Assembly (NCBI RefSeq): GCF_036759925.1
Contig: NZ_JAPKIB010000018.1
Location: 1-64,000, forward strand
Length of the DNA stretch: 64,000 nt
Reading direction: 5' to 3'
Origin: Kluyvera sp036759925
GTDB taxonomy: Bacteria > Pseudomonadota > Gammaproteobacteria > Enterobacterales > Enterobacteriaceae
Below, piece after piece: positions 45,158 to 54,695 of this stretch; position 1 is the first letter of the stretch, and each line of letters starts with the position of its first letter. The notes below the pieces were generated by a model that was not told the origin of the DNA, did not search any database, and saw only the letters and a program-made list of their open reading frames with translations. A program made the translations under genes and the position numbers.

Positions 45158-45739
45158 TTAAGCGGGATTAAGCTCTATCGTAATATAATGTTGTATATAG
45201 CGAGCGAAGATCTCATCGCTAATTTCCGCCATCCCTAGTGCATAAATTCCATCTAGTCCACACACTAACGCAATTAATCGCCAGGCAATATTTTCTGCGC
45301 TATCGATGGGACGAAATTCATTGGCTTCCGTGCCCTGTAAAATCAGCGATACGGTTTCCTTATGCCACATGTCCATCGTCAGCAGGTAGGCGCCTTTGAT
45401 ATCACTGTCGCTGTCCGCCAGCAATTGTGCTTCCCGCCAGAGACGGACGTAGGGTTCAAGACGGCCATCGTCGCTGCCGAGCATTGAAAAGAGGCGGTCG
45501 TGCCAGCTGGCGTCATCGGCCACCAGCGGCATATCGAGCATGTCACGGATCAGTCTGACGAAGGCGAGTGATTTGAGTTCACCGATAGAGGTGAAGTGGT
45601 GATGTACCTGGCCGCTGGAGACCCCGGCGACGCTGGCAATATTACGCACGGTCATCGCGCTAAAGCCACCGCTTAGGGCTACCTGCATGGCGGTTTTAAG
45701 GATCGCTTCCCGCCGTTCTTCTCGGGTTAAATAGTTCAT
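45158..45739 (-). CDS. smvR: TetR-family repressor of smvA
   Basis: 193 residues. N-terminal TetR HTH (ALSGGFSAMTVRNIASVAGVSSGQVHHHF) and a ligand-binding C-domain. Divergent from smvA with shared operators between them; by the Klebsiella/Salmonella precedent it represses smvA, and loss of function raises chlorhexidine and cationic biocide tolerance. The protein looks intact here. Confidence 0.88.
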   Translation of the reverse strand: MNYLTREERREAILKTAMQVALSGGFSAMTVRNIASVAGVSSGQVHHHFTSIGELKSLAFVRLIRDMLDMPLVADDASWHDRLFSMLGSDDGRLEPYVRLWREAQLLADSDSDIKGAYLLTMDMWHKETVSLILQGTEANEFRPIDSAENIAWRLIALVCGLDGIYALGMAEISDEIFARYIQHYITIELNPA

Positions 45740-45781
45740 TTTTCTTCGTTTAAGTAGGGTTTAGCTGAGAATAACAAAAAA

Positions 45782-45834
45782 TTGGACATGCGTTCAACAA
45801 TCCGGCAGGATCTCGTTCCTGGACGCATGTCCAA
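45782..45834. promoter_or_regulatory. paired operators between smvR and smvA
   Basis: TTGGACATGCGT (45782-45793) is mirrored exactly by ACGCATGTCCAA (45823-45834). The right copy also contains the internal palindrome GGAC-N4-GTCC (45821-45832), and the left copy starts with the same GGAC box. Two SmvR dimers, one per arm, would cover both divergent promoters. Confidence 0.7.
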
Positions 45835-45863
45835 CACTGAAAAATGATGTGAGGAACGGAAAA

Positions 45864-47354
45864 ATGTCACGCCAATGGTTAACGCTCATGGCTATCCTGA
45901 TGGTCTATATCCCGGTGGCGATTGATGCCACCGTGCTGCACGTGGCTGCGCCGACGCTGAGCGTCGCGCTGGGCACCAGCGGCAATGAGCTGCTGTGGAT
46001 CATTGATATCTATTCACTGGTAATGGCCGGAATGGTGCTGCCGATGGGCGCGCTCGGCGACAAGATTGGTTTTAAACGCCTGCTGCTGCTCGGCAGCGGG
46101 ATCTTTGGTCTGGCCTCGCTGGCAGCGGCGTTTTCGCCGACAGCGCTGACGCTGATTGCTTCACGCGCACTGCTGGCGATCGGCGCGGCGATGATTGTCC
46201 CGGCCACGCTCGCCGGGATCCGCACCACCTTTGCCGAAGCGCGTCACCGCAATATGGCGTTGGGGCTGTGGGCGGCCGTCGGCTCCGGCGGCGCGGCGTT
46301 CGGCCCGCTGGTGGGCGGCATGCTGCTGGAGCACTTCTATTGGGGATCGGTGTTCTTGATCAACGTGCCGATTGTGCTGGTGGTGATTGCCATTAATGCC
46401 AGAGTGGTGCCGCGCCAGCCTGCGCGACGCGAACAGCCGCTGAATCTCTTCCAGGCGCTGGTGCTGATTGCCGCCATCCTGATGCTGGTGTTTAGCGCCA
46501 AATCAGCGCTGAAAGGGCAGCTTGCGCTGTGGCTGGTGACGATGGTGGCGATTGCTGGTGCCAGCATGCTGTACTGGTTTGTCCGTAAACAGCTCTCGGC
46601 GAGCCGCCCGATGGTGGATATGCGCCTTTTTACCCATCGCATTATTTTGAGTGGGGTCATGATGGCGATGACGGCGCTGATTACCCTGGTCGGGTTTGAG
46701 CTGCTGATGGCGCAGGAATTGCAGTTTGTGCATGGCAAAACGCCGTTTGAAGCCGGGCTATTTATGCTACCGGTGATGGTGGCGAGCGGATTCAGCGGCC
46801 CGATTGCCGGGATGCTGGTGTCAAAGCTGGGGCTGCGTGAAGTGGCGACCGGTGGGATGCTGTTAAGTGCGCTGAGCTTCCTTGGCCTGTCGATGACTGA
46901 TTTCAGCACCCAGCAATGGCAGGCGTGGGGGCTGATGACGCTGCTGGGCTTTAGCGTTGCCAGCGCGTTGCTGGCCTCCAGCTCGGCGATTATGGCGGCG
47001 GCACCGAAAGAGAAAGCGGCAGCAGCAGGGGCCATTGAAACCATGGCCTACGAGTTGGGCGCGGGGCTGGGTATTGCGCTGTTTGGCCTGATCCTGACCC
47101 GCAGCTACACCTCGTCGATTGTACTTCCCGCTGGGGTAGACGGTGCGGCGGCCGAGCAGGCGGCTTCGTCGATTAGCGAAGCGATAAAACTGGCACAGTC
47201 AATGCCTGCCATCCCGGCGCAAAGTCTGATTGAGGCGGCAAAAACGGCGTTTATCAACTCGCACAGCATCGTGCTGGCGACGGCGGGCGTGCTGCTCCTG
47301 CTGCTGGCCGCCGGTATCTGGCGCAGCCTGGCTAAGGTCCCGAATCCGGCCTGA
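45864..47354 (+). CDS. smvA: MFS efflux pump for quaternary/bis-cationic biocides
   Basis: 496 residues, fourteen-helix DHA2 (EmrB/QacA) transporter. MSRQWLTLM...DATVLHVAAPTLS matches SmvA, including motif C region AVGSGGAAFGPLVGGMLLEH. Exports methyl viologen, acriflavine, chlorhexidine and similar cations with proton antiport. ATG 45864 follows GAGGAA. Confidence 0.93.
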   Translation: MSRQWLTLMAILMVYIPVAIDATVLHVAAPTLSVALGTSGNELLWIIDIYSLVMAGMVLPMGALGDKIGFKRLLLLGSGIFGLASLAAAFSPTALTLIASRALLAIGAAMIVPATLAGIRTTFAEARHRNMALGLWAAVGSGGAAFGPLVGGMLLEHFYWGSVFLINVPIVLVVIAINARVVPRQPARREQPLNLFQALVLIAAILMLVFSAKSALKGQLALWLVTMVAIAGASMLYWFVRKQLSASRPMVDMRLFTHRIILSGVMMAMTALITLVGFELLMAQELQFVHGKTPFEAGLFMLPVMVASGFSGPIAGMLVSKLGLREVATGGMLLSALSFLGLSMTDFSTQQWQAWGLMTLLGFSVASALLASSSAIMAAAPKEKAAAAGAIETMAYELGAGLGIALFGLILTRSYTSSIVLPAGVDGAAAEQAASSISEAIKLAQSMPAIPAQSLIEAAKTAFINSHSIVLATAGVLLLLLAAGIWRSLAKVPNPA

Positions 47355-47401
47355 TTGCCTGAAAGGGCCTGGTGAGCTTATCGTCTCCGCTCAAGGGAGT
47401 G

Positions 47402-47446
47402 TGTACATTATTGGACGACTACACTACAATTGTCATTAAATGTACA
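47402..47446. promoter_or_regulatory. inverted repeat flanking a putative promoter of the Xre/RES operon
   Basis: TGTACATT and AATGTACA arms enclose 29 bases containing TTGGAC (47411-47416) and ATTAAA (47435-47440), spaced 18 bases. Binding of the antitoxin to both arms would shut the promoter. Predicted. Confidence 0.5.
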
Positions 47447-47492
47447 ACACCATGCTTTGGGTGATGTCCGAAAATAACGTCCGGGAGGGCCT

Positions 47493-47894
47493 ATGGCGAC
47501 AGTACAAGAAAGCCATGTAAACGGTAATGTTGACACCAGCAAAGCGCTGCCGGTCGTGTTCCGCATTCTGGAAAAATGGCAATGCAACACAGATGAACAA
47601 CTTCGGTTACTTGGAATTAGCTCACGTTCAACATTGAACAAATACAAAGAGTCGAAGGGCGGTATTCGCTTAAGTCTCGATATTCAGGAACGAATGAGCT
47701 ATATCCTGAATATCCATAAGTGCCTGCGTTTGCTGTTCACCGCCGATGACAGCATCTACGGCTGGGTACGTAGACCTAACGCTCATCCTTTCTTTGCCGG
47801 ACGTTCGGCAATGGATGTGATGAACGGTGGCCGTGTTGCCGATCTCTATGAGGTCGCCACGCGGCTTCAGTCCTGGCGGGGGGGCATGGCTTGA
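47493..47894 (+). CDS. Xre/ParS/MbcA-type antitoxin (DUF2384)
   Basis: 133 residues. N-terminal HTH (EQLRLLGISSRSTLNKYKE) and a C-terminal DUF2384 domain (NAHPFFAGRSAMDVMNGGRVADLYEVATRL) that caps the RES toxin active site in known complexes. GGGAGGG precedes ATG 47493. Its TGA overlaps the toxin start. Confidence 0.88.
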   Translation: MATVQESHVNGNVDTSKALPVVFRILEKWQCNTDEQLRLLGISSRSTLNKYKESKGGIRLSLDIQERMSYILNIHKCLRLLFTADDSIYGWVRRPNAHPFFAGRSAMDVMNGGRVADLYEVATRLQSWRGGMA

Positions 47895-48586
47895 GTAACG
47901 AAGCCCCACCGCTCATTGCGTTAACGGGGGCCGCGGCGTACCGGATCATCCCCAGCCGCTATCCCACTATTGATTTGTTCGAAGACGTTGCCAGCAGCGA
48001 TGAGCTTGAAGCGGTCTGGGCCGTTGAAGCGCTGACCAATGAGCGGCTGCTTGAGCAGGCGGGCGAACTGATGCGGGTACCGAAAGGTGACTGGCTGGTC
48101 GGGCTGAACGGTAGCAGCTACGTGATGGCGGCCTTTACCCATATCAACCCGGAAGGGGCGCGGTTCAGCACCGGCGACTTTGGTGGTTACTATTGTGCGC
48201 CTCAGCTCGACACCGCCATTAAAGAGACGGTGTATCACCAGGAGCGTATCTTCGGTTACACCAATGAACCGGCACAGAAAGTGCAAATGCGGGTGCTGTT
48301 TACCGAATTTGATGCGACCTTAGCGGATATCACTCAGGAGCCGTTTATCTCGTCGCCGCTTTATCACGCCACGGACTACAGCCAGTCGAAGGTCTTCGCT
48401 CAGGCGCAAAAACTGCAGGGCAGAGACGGTATTCACTACTGCTCGGTGCGTCATACTGGCCACACCTGCTATGTGCTTTATCGGCCCTGCCTGGTCACAA
48501 AAGTCACGCAGGCAGAGCATCTGGAGTATCACTGGAACGGTCGTTCGATTACCAATATTCTGAGCATTAAGCTCTACGGCGACTAA
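47891..48586 (+). CDS. RES-domain toxin (NAD+-degrading)
   Basis: 231 residues with a TTG start that overlaps the antitoxin stop (TTGA). RES-family landmarks: Arg in AAYRIIPSRYP, the RFSTGDFGGYYCA strand, Glu in DTAIKETVYHQ and the C-terminal HWNGRSITNI. RES toxins cleave or phosphorolyse NAD+. The weak TTG start keeps toxin below antitoxin. Confidence 0.88.
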   Translation: MSNEAPPLIALTGAAAYRIIPSRYPTIDLFEDVASSDELEAVWAVEALTNERLLEQAGELMRVPKGDWLVGLNGSSYVMAAFTHINPEGARFSTGDFGGYYCAPQLDTAIKETVYHQERIFGYTNEPAQKVQMRVLFTEFDATLADITQEPFISSPLYHATDYSQSKVFAQAQKLQGRDGIHYCSVRHTGHTCYVLYRPCLVTKVTQAEHLEYHWNGRSITNILSIKLYGD

Positions 48587-48591
48587 TCAAT

Positions 48592-49470
48592 TTACCGCCG
48601 GGTAGCCTGCCAGCAGAGCAGGGAACCCATGCAGACCATCGCCGCGCCTTGCCAGAACGACCAGGAGAGTGCGGCGCTGAGCAGCACCGCCGCCAGCGCA
48701 GAGGAGAGCACCGGCGTGAAGTAAGAGGCAACGGCTAACAGGCTGACGTTACCGTGCAGTATGCCGACGTTCCACGCCGCATAGGCTAATCCTAACGCCA
48801 GGGCGCACAGTACCAGTTTAATCACCACCGGCCAGCTAAAGACCATCGGCGGCTGATCGCTTAGCAGGAATTTCACCCACAGGCTTAATGCCGTCAGTAA
48901 AACAAAAAGCGTAATACCATTTTTGCCTTTGGCATATTTGGCGGTGACGGTGCAATACGCTGCCCAGATAAAGGCCCCGACAAAGGCCAGAATATAGCTG
49001 AGCGGACTGGAGATGACGTTGCGGGTTATTTCGTTGATATCCAACCCTTGTTCGCCGCCTAATACCCAGGTCACACCGAATACGGAAAGCAATAATCCCG
49101 GGATCACTAACCAGCTGCTTTTTTGACCGTTAAACAGAATGGCAAACAAAATCGTCAGGCTTGGCCAGAGATAATTGACCATACCGACTTCAATCGCCTG
49201 TTGACGGGTACCCGCATAGCCAAGTGAGAGCGCGAGACAGATTTCATAACTGACAAACAGTACGCTACCGGCCACAAGATAACGCGGCGGGATTTGACGC
49301 AACTGCGGGAAGCCGACGGTGAAGATAAGCAACAGGCCGCTCAGGCTATAGATCATTGCCGCACCGCCCACTGGGCCTAGCCCTTCGCTGACGCCGCGAA
49401 TCAGTCCCACCATGGTGCTCCATAATACGATGGCGGTGAGTCCCGTCAGCGTCGCTCTCTTTTTATCCAT
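48592..49470 (-). CDS. yddG: aromatic amino acid exporter
   Basis: 292 residues, ten membrane helices, EamA/DMT family. MDKKRATLTGLTAIVLWSTMVG matches YddG, which exports Phe, Tyr, Trp and paraquat-like compounds. Divergent from fdnG as in E. coli; converges with the RES gene six bases away. Confidence 0.92.
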   Translation of the reverse strand: MDKKRATLTGLTAIVLWSTMVGLIRGVSEGLGPVGGAAMIYSLSGLLLIFTVGFPQLRQIPPRYLVAGSVLFVSYEICLALSLGYAGTRQQAIEVGMVNYLWPSLTILFAILFNGQKSSWLVIPGLLLSVFGVTWVLGGEQGLDINEITRNVISSPLSYILAFVGAFIWAAYCTVTAKYAKGKNGITLFVLLTALSLWVKFLLSDQPPMVFSWPVVIKLVLCALALGLAYAAWNVGILHGNVSLLAVASYFTPVLSSALAAVLLSAALSWSFWQGAAMVCMGSLLCWQATRR

Positions 49471-49614
49471 CTCTAACCTGATGCTTTTACAAATGAAGTT
49501 TGCGGTTATAGCATTTTTTTACCGCTACTGGTGATATTTTTCCGCGACGCCTAACCCTAAAGGATTAATAAAACTTGCTGACCCTGACTATTAAGTGGGG
49601 CTCAGTTTTCGACA

Positions 49615-49628
49615 TTGATTTGACGCAA
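49615..49628. promoter_or_regulatory. candidate FNR site upstream of fdnG
   Basis: TTGAT-N4-CGCAA has one perfect FNR half-site (consensus TTGAT-N4-ATCAA). It lies about 70 bases before fdnG; E. coli fdnG is induced by FNR and NarL under anaerobiosis with nitrate. NarL heptamers were not assigned. Confidence 0.45.
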
Positions 49629-49690
49629 AAAAAACAGGGGCATTGCTGTTAGTTTTTCTCTCGAAGTACATCCATACAATGAGGAAAACA

Positions 49691-52600
49691 ATGGACGTCA
49701 GCCGCAGAAAGTTTTTTAAAATCTGCGCGGGCGGTATGGCTGGGACGACGGCTGCGGCATTAGGGTTTGCCCCGAAAATGGCGTTAGCACAGGCGCGAAA
49801 TTTCAAATTACTGCGCGCCAGAGAAGTTCGTAACTCCTGCACATACTGCTCCGTAGGTTGTGGGCTATTAATGTATAGCCTGGGCGATGGAGCCAAAAAT
49901 ACCCGGGAATCGATTTACCACATTGAAGGTGACCCGGATCATCCGGTAAGCCGCGGCGCGCTGTGTCCGAAAGGCGCGGGGCTGCTGGACTATGTACACA
50001 GTGAAAACCGTCTGCGCTACCCGGAATACCGCGCACCTGGCTCGGATAAATGGCAACGTATTTCGTGGAATGAAGCCTTTGATCGCATCGCAAAATTGAT
50101 GAAGGCCGACCGCGACGCCAACTTTATTGAGAAGAACGAGCAGGGCGTCACGGTTAACCGCTGGCTTTCCACCGGGATGCTGTGTGCATCCGCGGCAAGT
50201 AATGAGACCGGCATGCTGACGCAGAAGTTTGTGCGCTCGCTTGGCATGCTGGCGGTAGACAACCAGGCGCGCGTCTGACACGGACCAACGGTAGCAAGTC
50301 TTGCTCCAACATTTGGTCGCGGTGCGATGACCAACCACTGGGTTGATATCAAAAACGCCAACGTCGTGATGGTGATGGGCGGTAACGCCGCTGAAGCCCA
50401 TCCAGTGGGATTCCGCTGGGCGATGGAAGCGAAAAACAATAACGATGCCACGCTTATCGTTGTCGACCCGCGCTTTACGCGTACGGCGTCGGTCGCTGAT
50501 ATCTATGCGCCAATTCGTTCCGGTACCGACATTACCTTCCTGTCGGGCGTACTGCTGTATCTTATCGAAAACAATAAGATCAACGCCGAATACGTGAAGC
50601 ATTACACCAACGCCAGCCTGCTGGTGCGGGATGACTTTGCCTTCGAAGACGGTCTGTTTAGCGGCTATGACGCCGAGAAACGTCAGTACGATAAATCGTC
50701 CTGGAACTATCAGTACGATGAAAACGGCTATGCCAAACGCGATGAAACGCTGACCCATCCGCGCTGCGTGTGGAACCTGCTGAAGCAGCACGTTTCCCGC
50801 TATACGCCGGACGTGGTGGAGAACATCTGCGGTACGCCAAAAGCGGACTTCCTGAAAGTGTGCGATGTGCTGGCTTCCACCAGCGCGGCAGACCGTACCA
50901 CCACCTTCCTGTATGCGCTGGGCTGGACGCAACATACCGTCGGGGCGCAGAACATTCGCACCATGGCGATGATCCAGCTGCTGCTCGGCAACATGGGGAT
51001 GGCAGGCGGCGGCGTGAACGCCTTGCGTGGTCACTCGAACATTCAGGGCTTAACCGATTTAGGTCTGCTGTCGACTAGCCTGACCGGCTATCTGACGCTG
51101 CCGTCGGACAAGCAGGCGGATCTGCAAACCTATCTGACCGCCAATACGCCGAAAGCGCTGCTGCCCGATCAGGTGAACTACTGGAGCAACTATCCGAAGT
51201 TCTTCGTTAGCCTGATGAAGTCGTTCTACGGCGACGCGGCAACGAAGGATAACGACTGGGGCTTTAACTGGCTGCCAAAATGGGACCAGGCCTACGACGT
51301 TATCAAATACTTCAACATGATGGATAACGGCAAAGTCACCGGCTACATCTGCCAGGGCTTTAACCCGGTAGCGTCCTTCCCGGACAAAAACAAGGTCGTA
51401 CGCAGCTTGAGCAAGCTGAAGTACATGGTGGTTATCGACCCGTTAGTGACCGAAACGTCTACCTTCTGGCAGAACCACGGTGAGTCTAATGACGTTGATC
51501 CATCAACGATTCAGACCGAAGTTTTCCGTCTGCCGTCGACCTGTTTCGCTGAAGAAGACGGTTCGATTGCTAACTCCGGCCGCTGGCTGCAGTGGCACTG
51601 GAAAGGTCAGGAAGCACCGGGTGAAGCGCGTAACGACGGCGAGATTCTGGCCGGTATTTACCATCGTCTGCGCGAGATGTATCGCAACGAAGGCGGTAAG
51701 GGCGTTGAGCCGCTGCTGAAGATGGGCTGGAACTACAAACAGCCGGATCACCCAGAGTCGGAAGAAGTCGCTAAAGAGAACAACGGCTACGCGCTGGCTG
51801 ACCTGTATGACGCCAACGGCGTGCTGGTGGCGAAGAAAGGTCAGTTGCTCAATAGCTTTGCGCTGCTGCGCGATGACGGTACCACGGCGTCCTCCTGCTG
51901 GATCTATACCGGTAGCTGGACTGAACAGGGTAACCAGATGGCCAACCGCGATAACGCCGACCCATCAGGGCTGGGCAATACGCTGGGTTGGGCATGGGCA
52001 TGGCCGCTGAACCGTCGCGTGCTGTATAACCGCGCTTCGGCGGACGTGAACGGCAAACCGTGGGATCCGAAACGGATGCTGATCCAGTGGAACGGCACGA
52101 AATGGACGGGTAACGATATCCCGGACTTTAATACCGCGCCGCCGGGCAGCAAAACCAATCCGTTTATCATGCAGCAGGAAGGCCTGGGGCGTCTGTTTGC
52201 CCTCGATAAGCTGGCAGAAGGGCCGTTCCCGGAACACTACGAGCCGATGGAAACGCCGCTGGGAACTAACCCGCTGCACCCGAACGTTATTTCGAGCCCG
52301 GTGGTTCGTCTGTACGAAGAAGATGCCGTGCGCCTTGGCAAGAAAGATAAGTTCCCATACGTCGGGACCACCTATCGTCTGACCGAGCATTTCCATACCT
52401 GGACTAAGCATGCGCGTCTCAACGCCATTGCGCAGCCAGAGCAGTTTGTGGAAATCAGCGAAGGGCTGGCGAAGGCCAAAGGGATTGCCAACGGTGACCG
52501 CGTGACCGTCAGCAGTAAGCGCGGCTTTATTCGCGCCGTGGCGGTGGTGACTCGTCGTCTGCAGACCCTGAACGTGAACGGTCAGCAGGTGGAAACCATC

Positions 52601-52738
52601 GGTATCCCGCTGCACTGGGGTTATGAAGGCGTTGCCCGTAAAGGCTATATCGCCAATACCCTGACGCCGAACGTGGGTGATTCCAACTCGCAGACGCCGG
52701 AGTATAAGGCGTTCCTGGTTAACATCGAGAAAGCGTAA
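49691..52738 (+). CDS. fdnG: formate dehydrogenase N alpha subunit, selenocysteine-containing
   Basis: Read through an in-frame TGA at 50276-50278 as selenocysteine, giving 1015 residues, the E. coli length. Tat signal SRRKFFK near the N-terminus, 4Fe-4S motif CTYCSVGCGLL, and bis-MGD domains. The Sec lies in NQARV-U-HGPTVASLAPTF, the active-site position. A SECIS hairpin follows directly. GAGGAAA precedes ATG 49691. Oxidises formate in the periplasm and, with NarZ or NarG, forms the formate-nitrate proton-motive loop. Confidence 0.97.
50276..50320 (+). promoter_or_regulatory. bacterial SECIS element of fdnG
   Basis: After the UGA, GACCAA (50283-50288) pairs with TTGGTC (50313-50318). The apical part has GG/CC, a bulged U and AGCA(A)GUC(U)UGCU, the SelB-binding form with a U bulge and a GU-containing loop. 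Confidence 0.9.
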
Positions 52739-52749
52739 GGAGCGTTTAA

Positions 52750-53637
52750 ATGGCGATGGAAACACAAGACATTATTAAACGCTCTGCAACCAACCCGATT
52801 ACCCCCGCGCCTCGTGCGCGGGACTATAAGGAAGAAGTTGCCAAGCTGATTGATGTCTCCTCCTGTGTGGGCTGTAAAGCCTGCCAGGTGGCCTGCTCCG
52901 AGTGGAATGATATTCGCGACGAGGTTGGGCATTGCGTGGGGGTTTACGATAACCCAGCGGATCTGAGCGCCAAGTCCTGGACGGTGATGCGTTTTAGCGA
53001 AACCGAGCAGAATGGCAAGCTGGAGTGGCTGATTCGTAAAGACGGCTGTATGCACTGCGAGGACCCGGGCTGCCTGAAGGCGTGCCCGTCCGCCGGGGCA
53101 ATTATTCAGTACGCTAACGGGATCGTCGATTTCCAGCAGGAAAACTGCATCGGCTGTGGTTACTGCATCGCCGGGTGTCCGTTTAATATTCCGCGCCTCA
53201 GCAAAGAGGATAACCGCGTTTATAAATGTACCCTGTGCGTAGACCGCGTGAGCGTGGGTCAGGAACCGGCCTGTGTGAAAACCTGTCCGACCGGGGCGAT
53301 TCACTTCGGTACCAAGAAAGAGATGCTGGACGTAGCGCAGGAGCGCGTCGATAAGCTTAAGAAACGTGGCTACCCACATGCCGGTATCTATAATCCGGAA
53401 GGCGTGGGCGGCACCCATGTGATGTACGTGCTGCATCATGCGGATCAGCCTGAGCTGTATCACAAGCTGCCGAAGGATCCGGCTATCGATACCAGTATCA
53501 ATCTGTGGAAAGGGGCGCTGAAACCACTCTCCGCCGCGGGCTTTATCGCCACCTTTGCCGGGCTGATTTATCACTACATTGGTATTGGCCCGAACAAAGA
53601 AGTGGACGATGACGAAGAGGAGGATGGCCATGAGTAA
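52750..53637 (+). CDS. fdnH: formate dehydrogenase N beta subunit
   Basis: 295 residues. Four ferredoxin-type 4Fe-4S sites (CVGCKACQVACSEW, CMHCEDPGCLKACP, CIGCGYCIAGCP, CTLCVDRV...CVKTCP) and a single C-terminal membrane anchor around AAGFIATFAGLIYHYI. Transfers electrons from FdnG to FdnI. AAGGAG precedes the ATG. Confidence 0.96.
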   Translation: MAMETQDIIKRSATNPITPAPRARDYKEEVAKLIDVSSCVGCKACQVACSEWNDIRDEVGHCVGVYDNPADLSAKSWTVMRFSETEQNGKLEWLIRKDGCMHCEDPGCLKACPSAGAIIQYANGIVDFQQENCIGCGYCIAGCPFNIPRLSKEDNRVYKCTLCVDRVSVGQEPACVKTCPTGAIHFGTKKEMLDVAQERVDKLKKRGYPHAGIYNPEGVGGTHVMYVLHHADQPELYHKLPKDPAIDTSINLWKGALKPLSAAGFIATFAGLIYHYIGIGPNKEVDDDEEEDGHE

Positions 53638-54286
53638 GTCGAAAATGATTGTGCGCACCAAGTTTGTCGATCGCGCCTGTCACTGGACGGTGGCTATCTG
53701 TTTCTTCCTGGTGGCGGTATCGGGAATTTCGTTCTTCTTCCCGACGCTGCAATGGCTGACCGAAACCTTTGGTACACCGCAGATGGGGCGTATTCTGCAC
53801 CCGTTCTTCGGTGTGCTGATCTTCGTGGTGCTGATGTTTATGTTTGCCCGCTTCGTGCATCACAACATTCCGGATAAGCAGGATATTCCGTGGGTGCTGG
53901 GGATTGTCGAAGTCCTGAAAGGCAACGAGCATAAAGTGGCGAAGGTCGGGAAATATAACGCCGGCCAGAAGATGATGTTCTGGACCATCATGAGCATGAT
54001 TTTTGTGCTGCTGGTGACCGGGGTGATTATCTGGCGTCCTTACTTTGCGCCGTTCTTCCCGATTCAGGTGATTCGCTACGCACTGCTTATTCATGCAGCT
54101 TCCGCTATCATTCTGATCCACGCGATCCTTATCCATATGTATATGGCGTTCTGGGTCAAAGGGTCAATTAAAGGGATGATTGAAGGCAAAGTGAGTCGTC
54201 GCTGGGCGCAGAAACACCATCCGCGCTGGTATCGTGGAGTTGAGCGAGTAGAAGCGAAGAAAGAGAGTTCGGAAGGGATGAAGTAA
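53630..54286 (+). CDS. fdnI: formate dehydrogenase N gamma subunit
   Basis: 218 residues from ATG 53630, overlapping fdnH by eight bases; an earlier in-frame start at 53579 is inside fdnH. Four membrane helices with haem b histidines (DRACHWTVAI, LHPFFGVL, IHAILIHMYMAFW). Reduces menaquinone. Confidence 0.95.
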   Translation: MSKSKMIVRTKFVDRACHWTVAICFFLVAVSGISFFFPTLQWLTETFGTPQMGRILHPFFGVLIFVVLMFMFARFVHHNIPDKQDIPWVLGIVEVLKGNEHKVAKVGKYNAGQKMMFWTIMSMIFVLLVTGVIIWRPYFAPFFPIQVIRYALLIHAASAIILIHAILIHMYMAFWVKGSIKGMIEGKVSRRWAQKHHPRWYRGVERVEAKKESSEGMK

Positions 54287-54303
54287 GGATTCTTTCCGGA
54301 AGT

Positions 54304-54355
54304 GAAGAGCGGTTTGATGTCCCTTGAGGGGGAGCGTTAAGCCGCTCTTTTTGTT
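54304..54355 (+). terminator. terminator of fdnGHI
   Basis: AAGAGCGG pairs with CCGCTCTT around a long loop, followed by TTTTTG. Confidence 0.75.
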
Positions 54356-54371
54356 TGTGGTATTGCAGGAC

Positions 54372-54695
54372 TCATGTGTTTGTAATGAGGGCATCGATGG
54401 CTGATATAGCGCTTGAGCGTTCACTGCGTAAATTACAGATAAAATGTCGGTTATTGAGCTTACCTTTATCTATACTGGTCATTGATGGTGTATTGATAGC
54501 TACTGTTTGGAAGTCAATATTCACCAACGGCGTTGCTTGATGGTAATAACCGTTTAAATAAACATGGCTACTTAAAGGAAGCACTAGCCGTGTTGAAAGA
54601 TCGCCATAATAGTCATGTTGTAACACCATAATGTATGGATGAATAAGACGGGTCCTCTCCGATGGATTTCGATAAATATCAAACTGTCGGCACAT
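54372..54695 (-). CDS. ccdB: CcdB-family toxin
   Basis: 107 residues. CcdB fold landmarks: FDIYRNPSERTR at the N-terminus, TRLVLPLSS, the LVNIDFQTVAINTPSMTSI strand pair and a C-terminal helix AISAIDALI. CcdB poisons DNA gyrase. F-plasmid CcdB ends in WGI, whereas this ends ITNT, so the last-residue gyrase contact differs. TAATG overlap with the upstream antitoxin. Confidence 0.8.
   Translation of the reverse strand: MCRQFDIYRNPSERTRLIHPYIMVLQHDYYGDLSTRLVLPLSSHVYLNGYYHQATPLVNIDFQTVAINTPSMTSIDKGKLNNRHFICNLRSERSSAISAIDALITNT

Noticed and set aside
49643..50278. fdnG as a truncated pseudogene with a premature stop
   Set aside because: The TGA is at the selenocysteine position, a SECIS follows and the downstream frame continues in register to full length.
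54355..54540. Small plus-strand frame over the CcdB-like gene
   Set aside because: Opposite strand of a gene with family support and strong coupling to its antitoxin.
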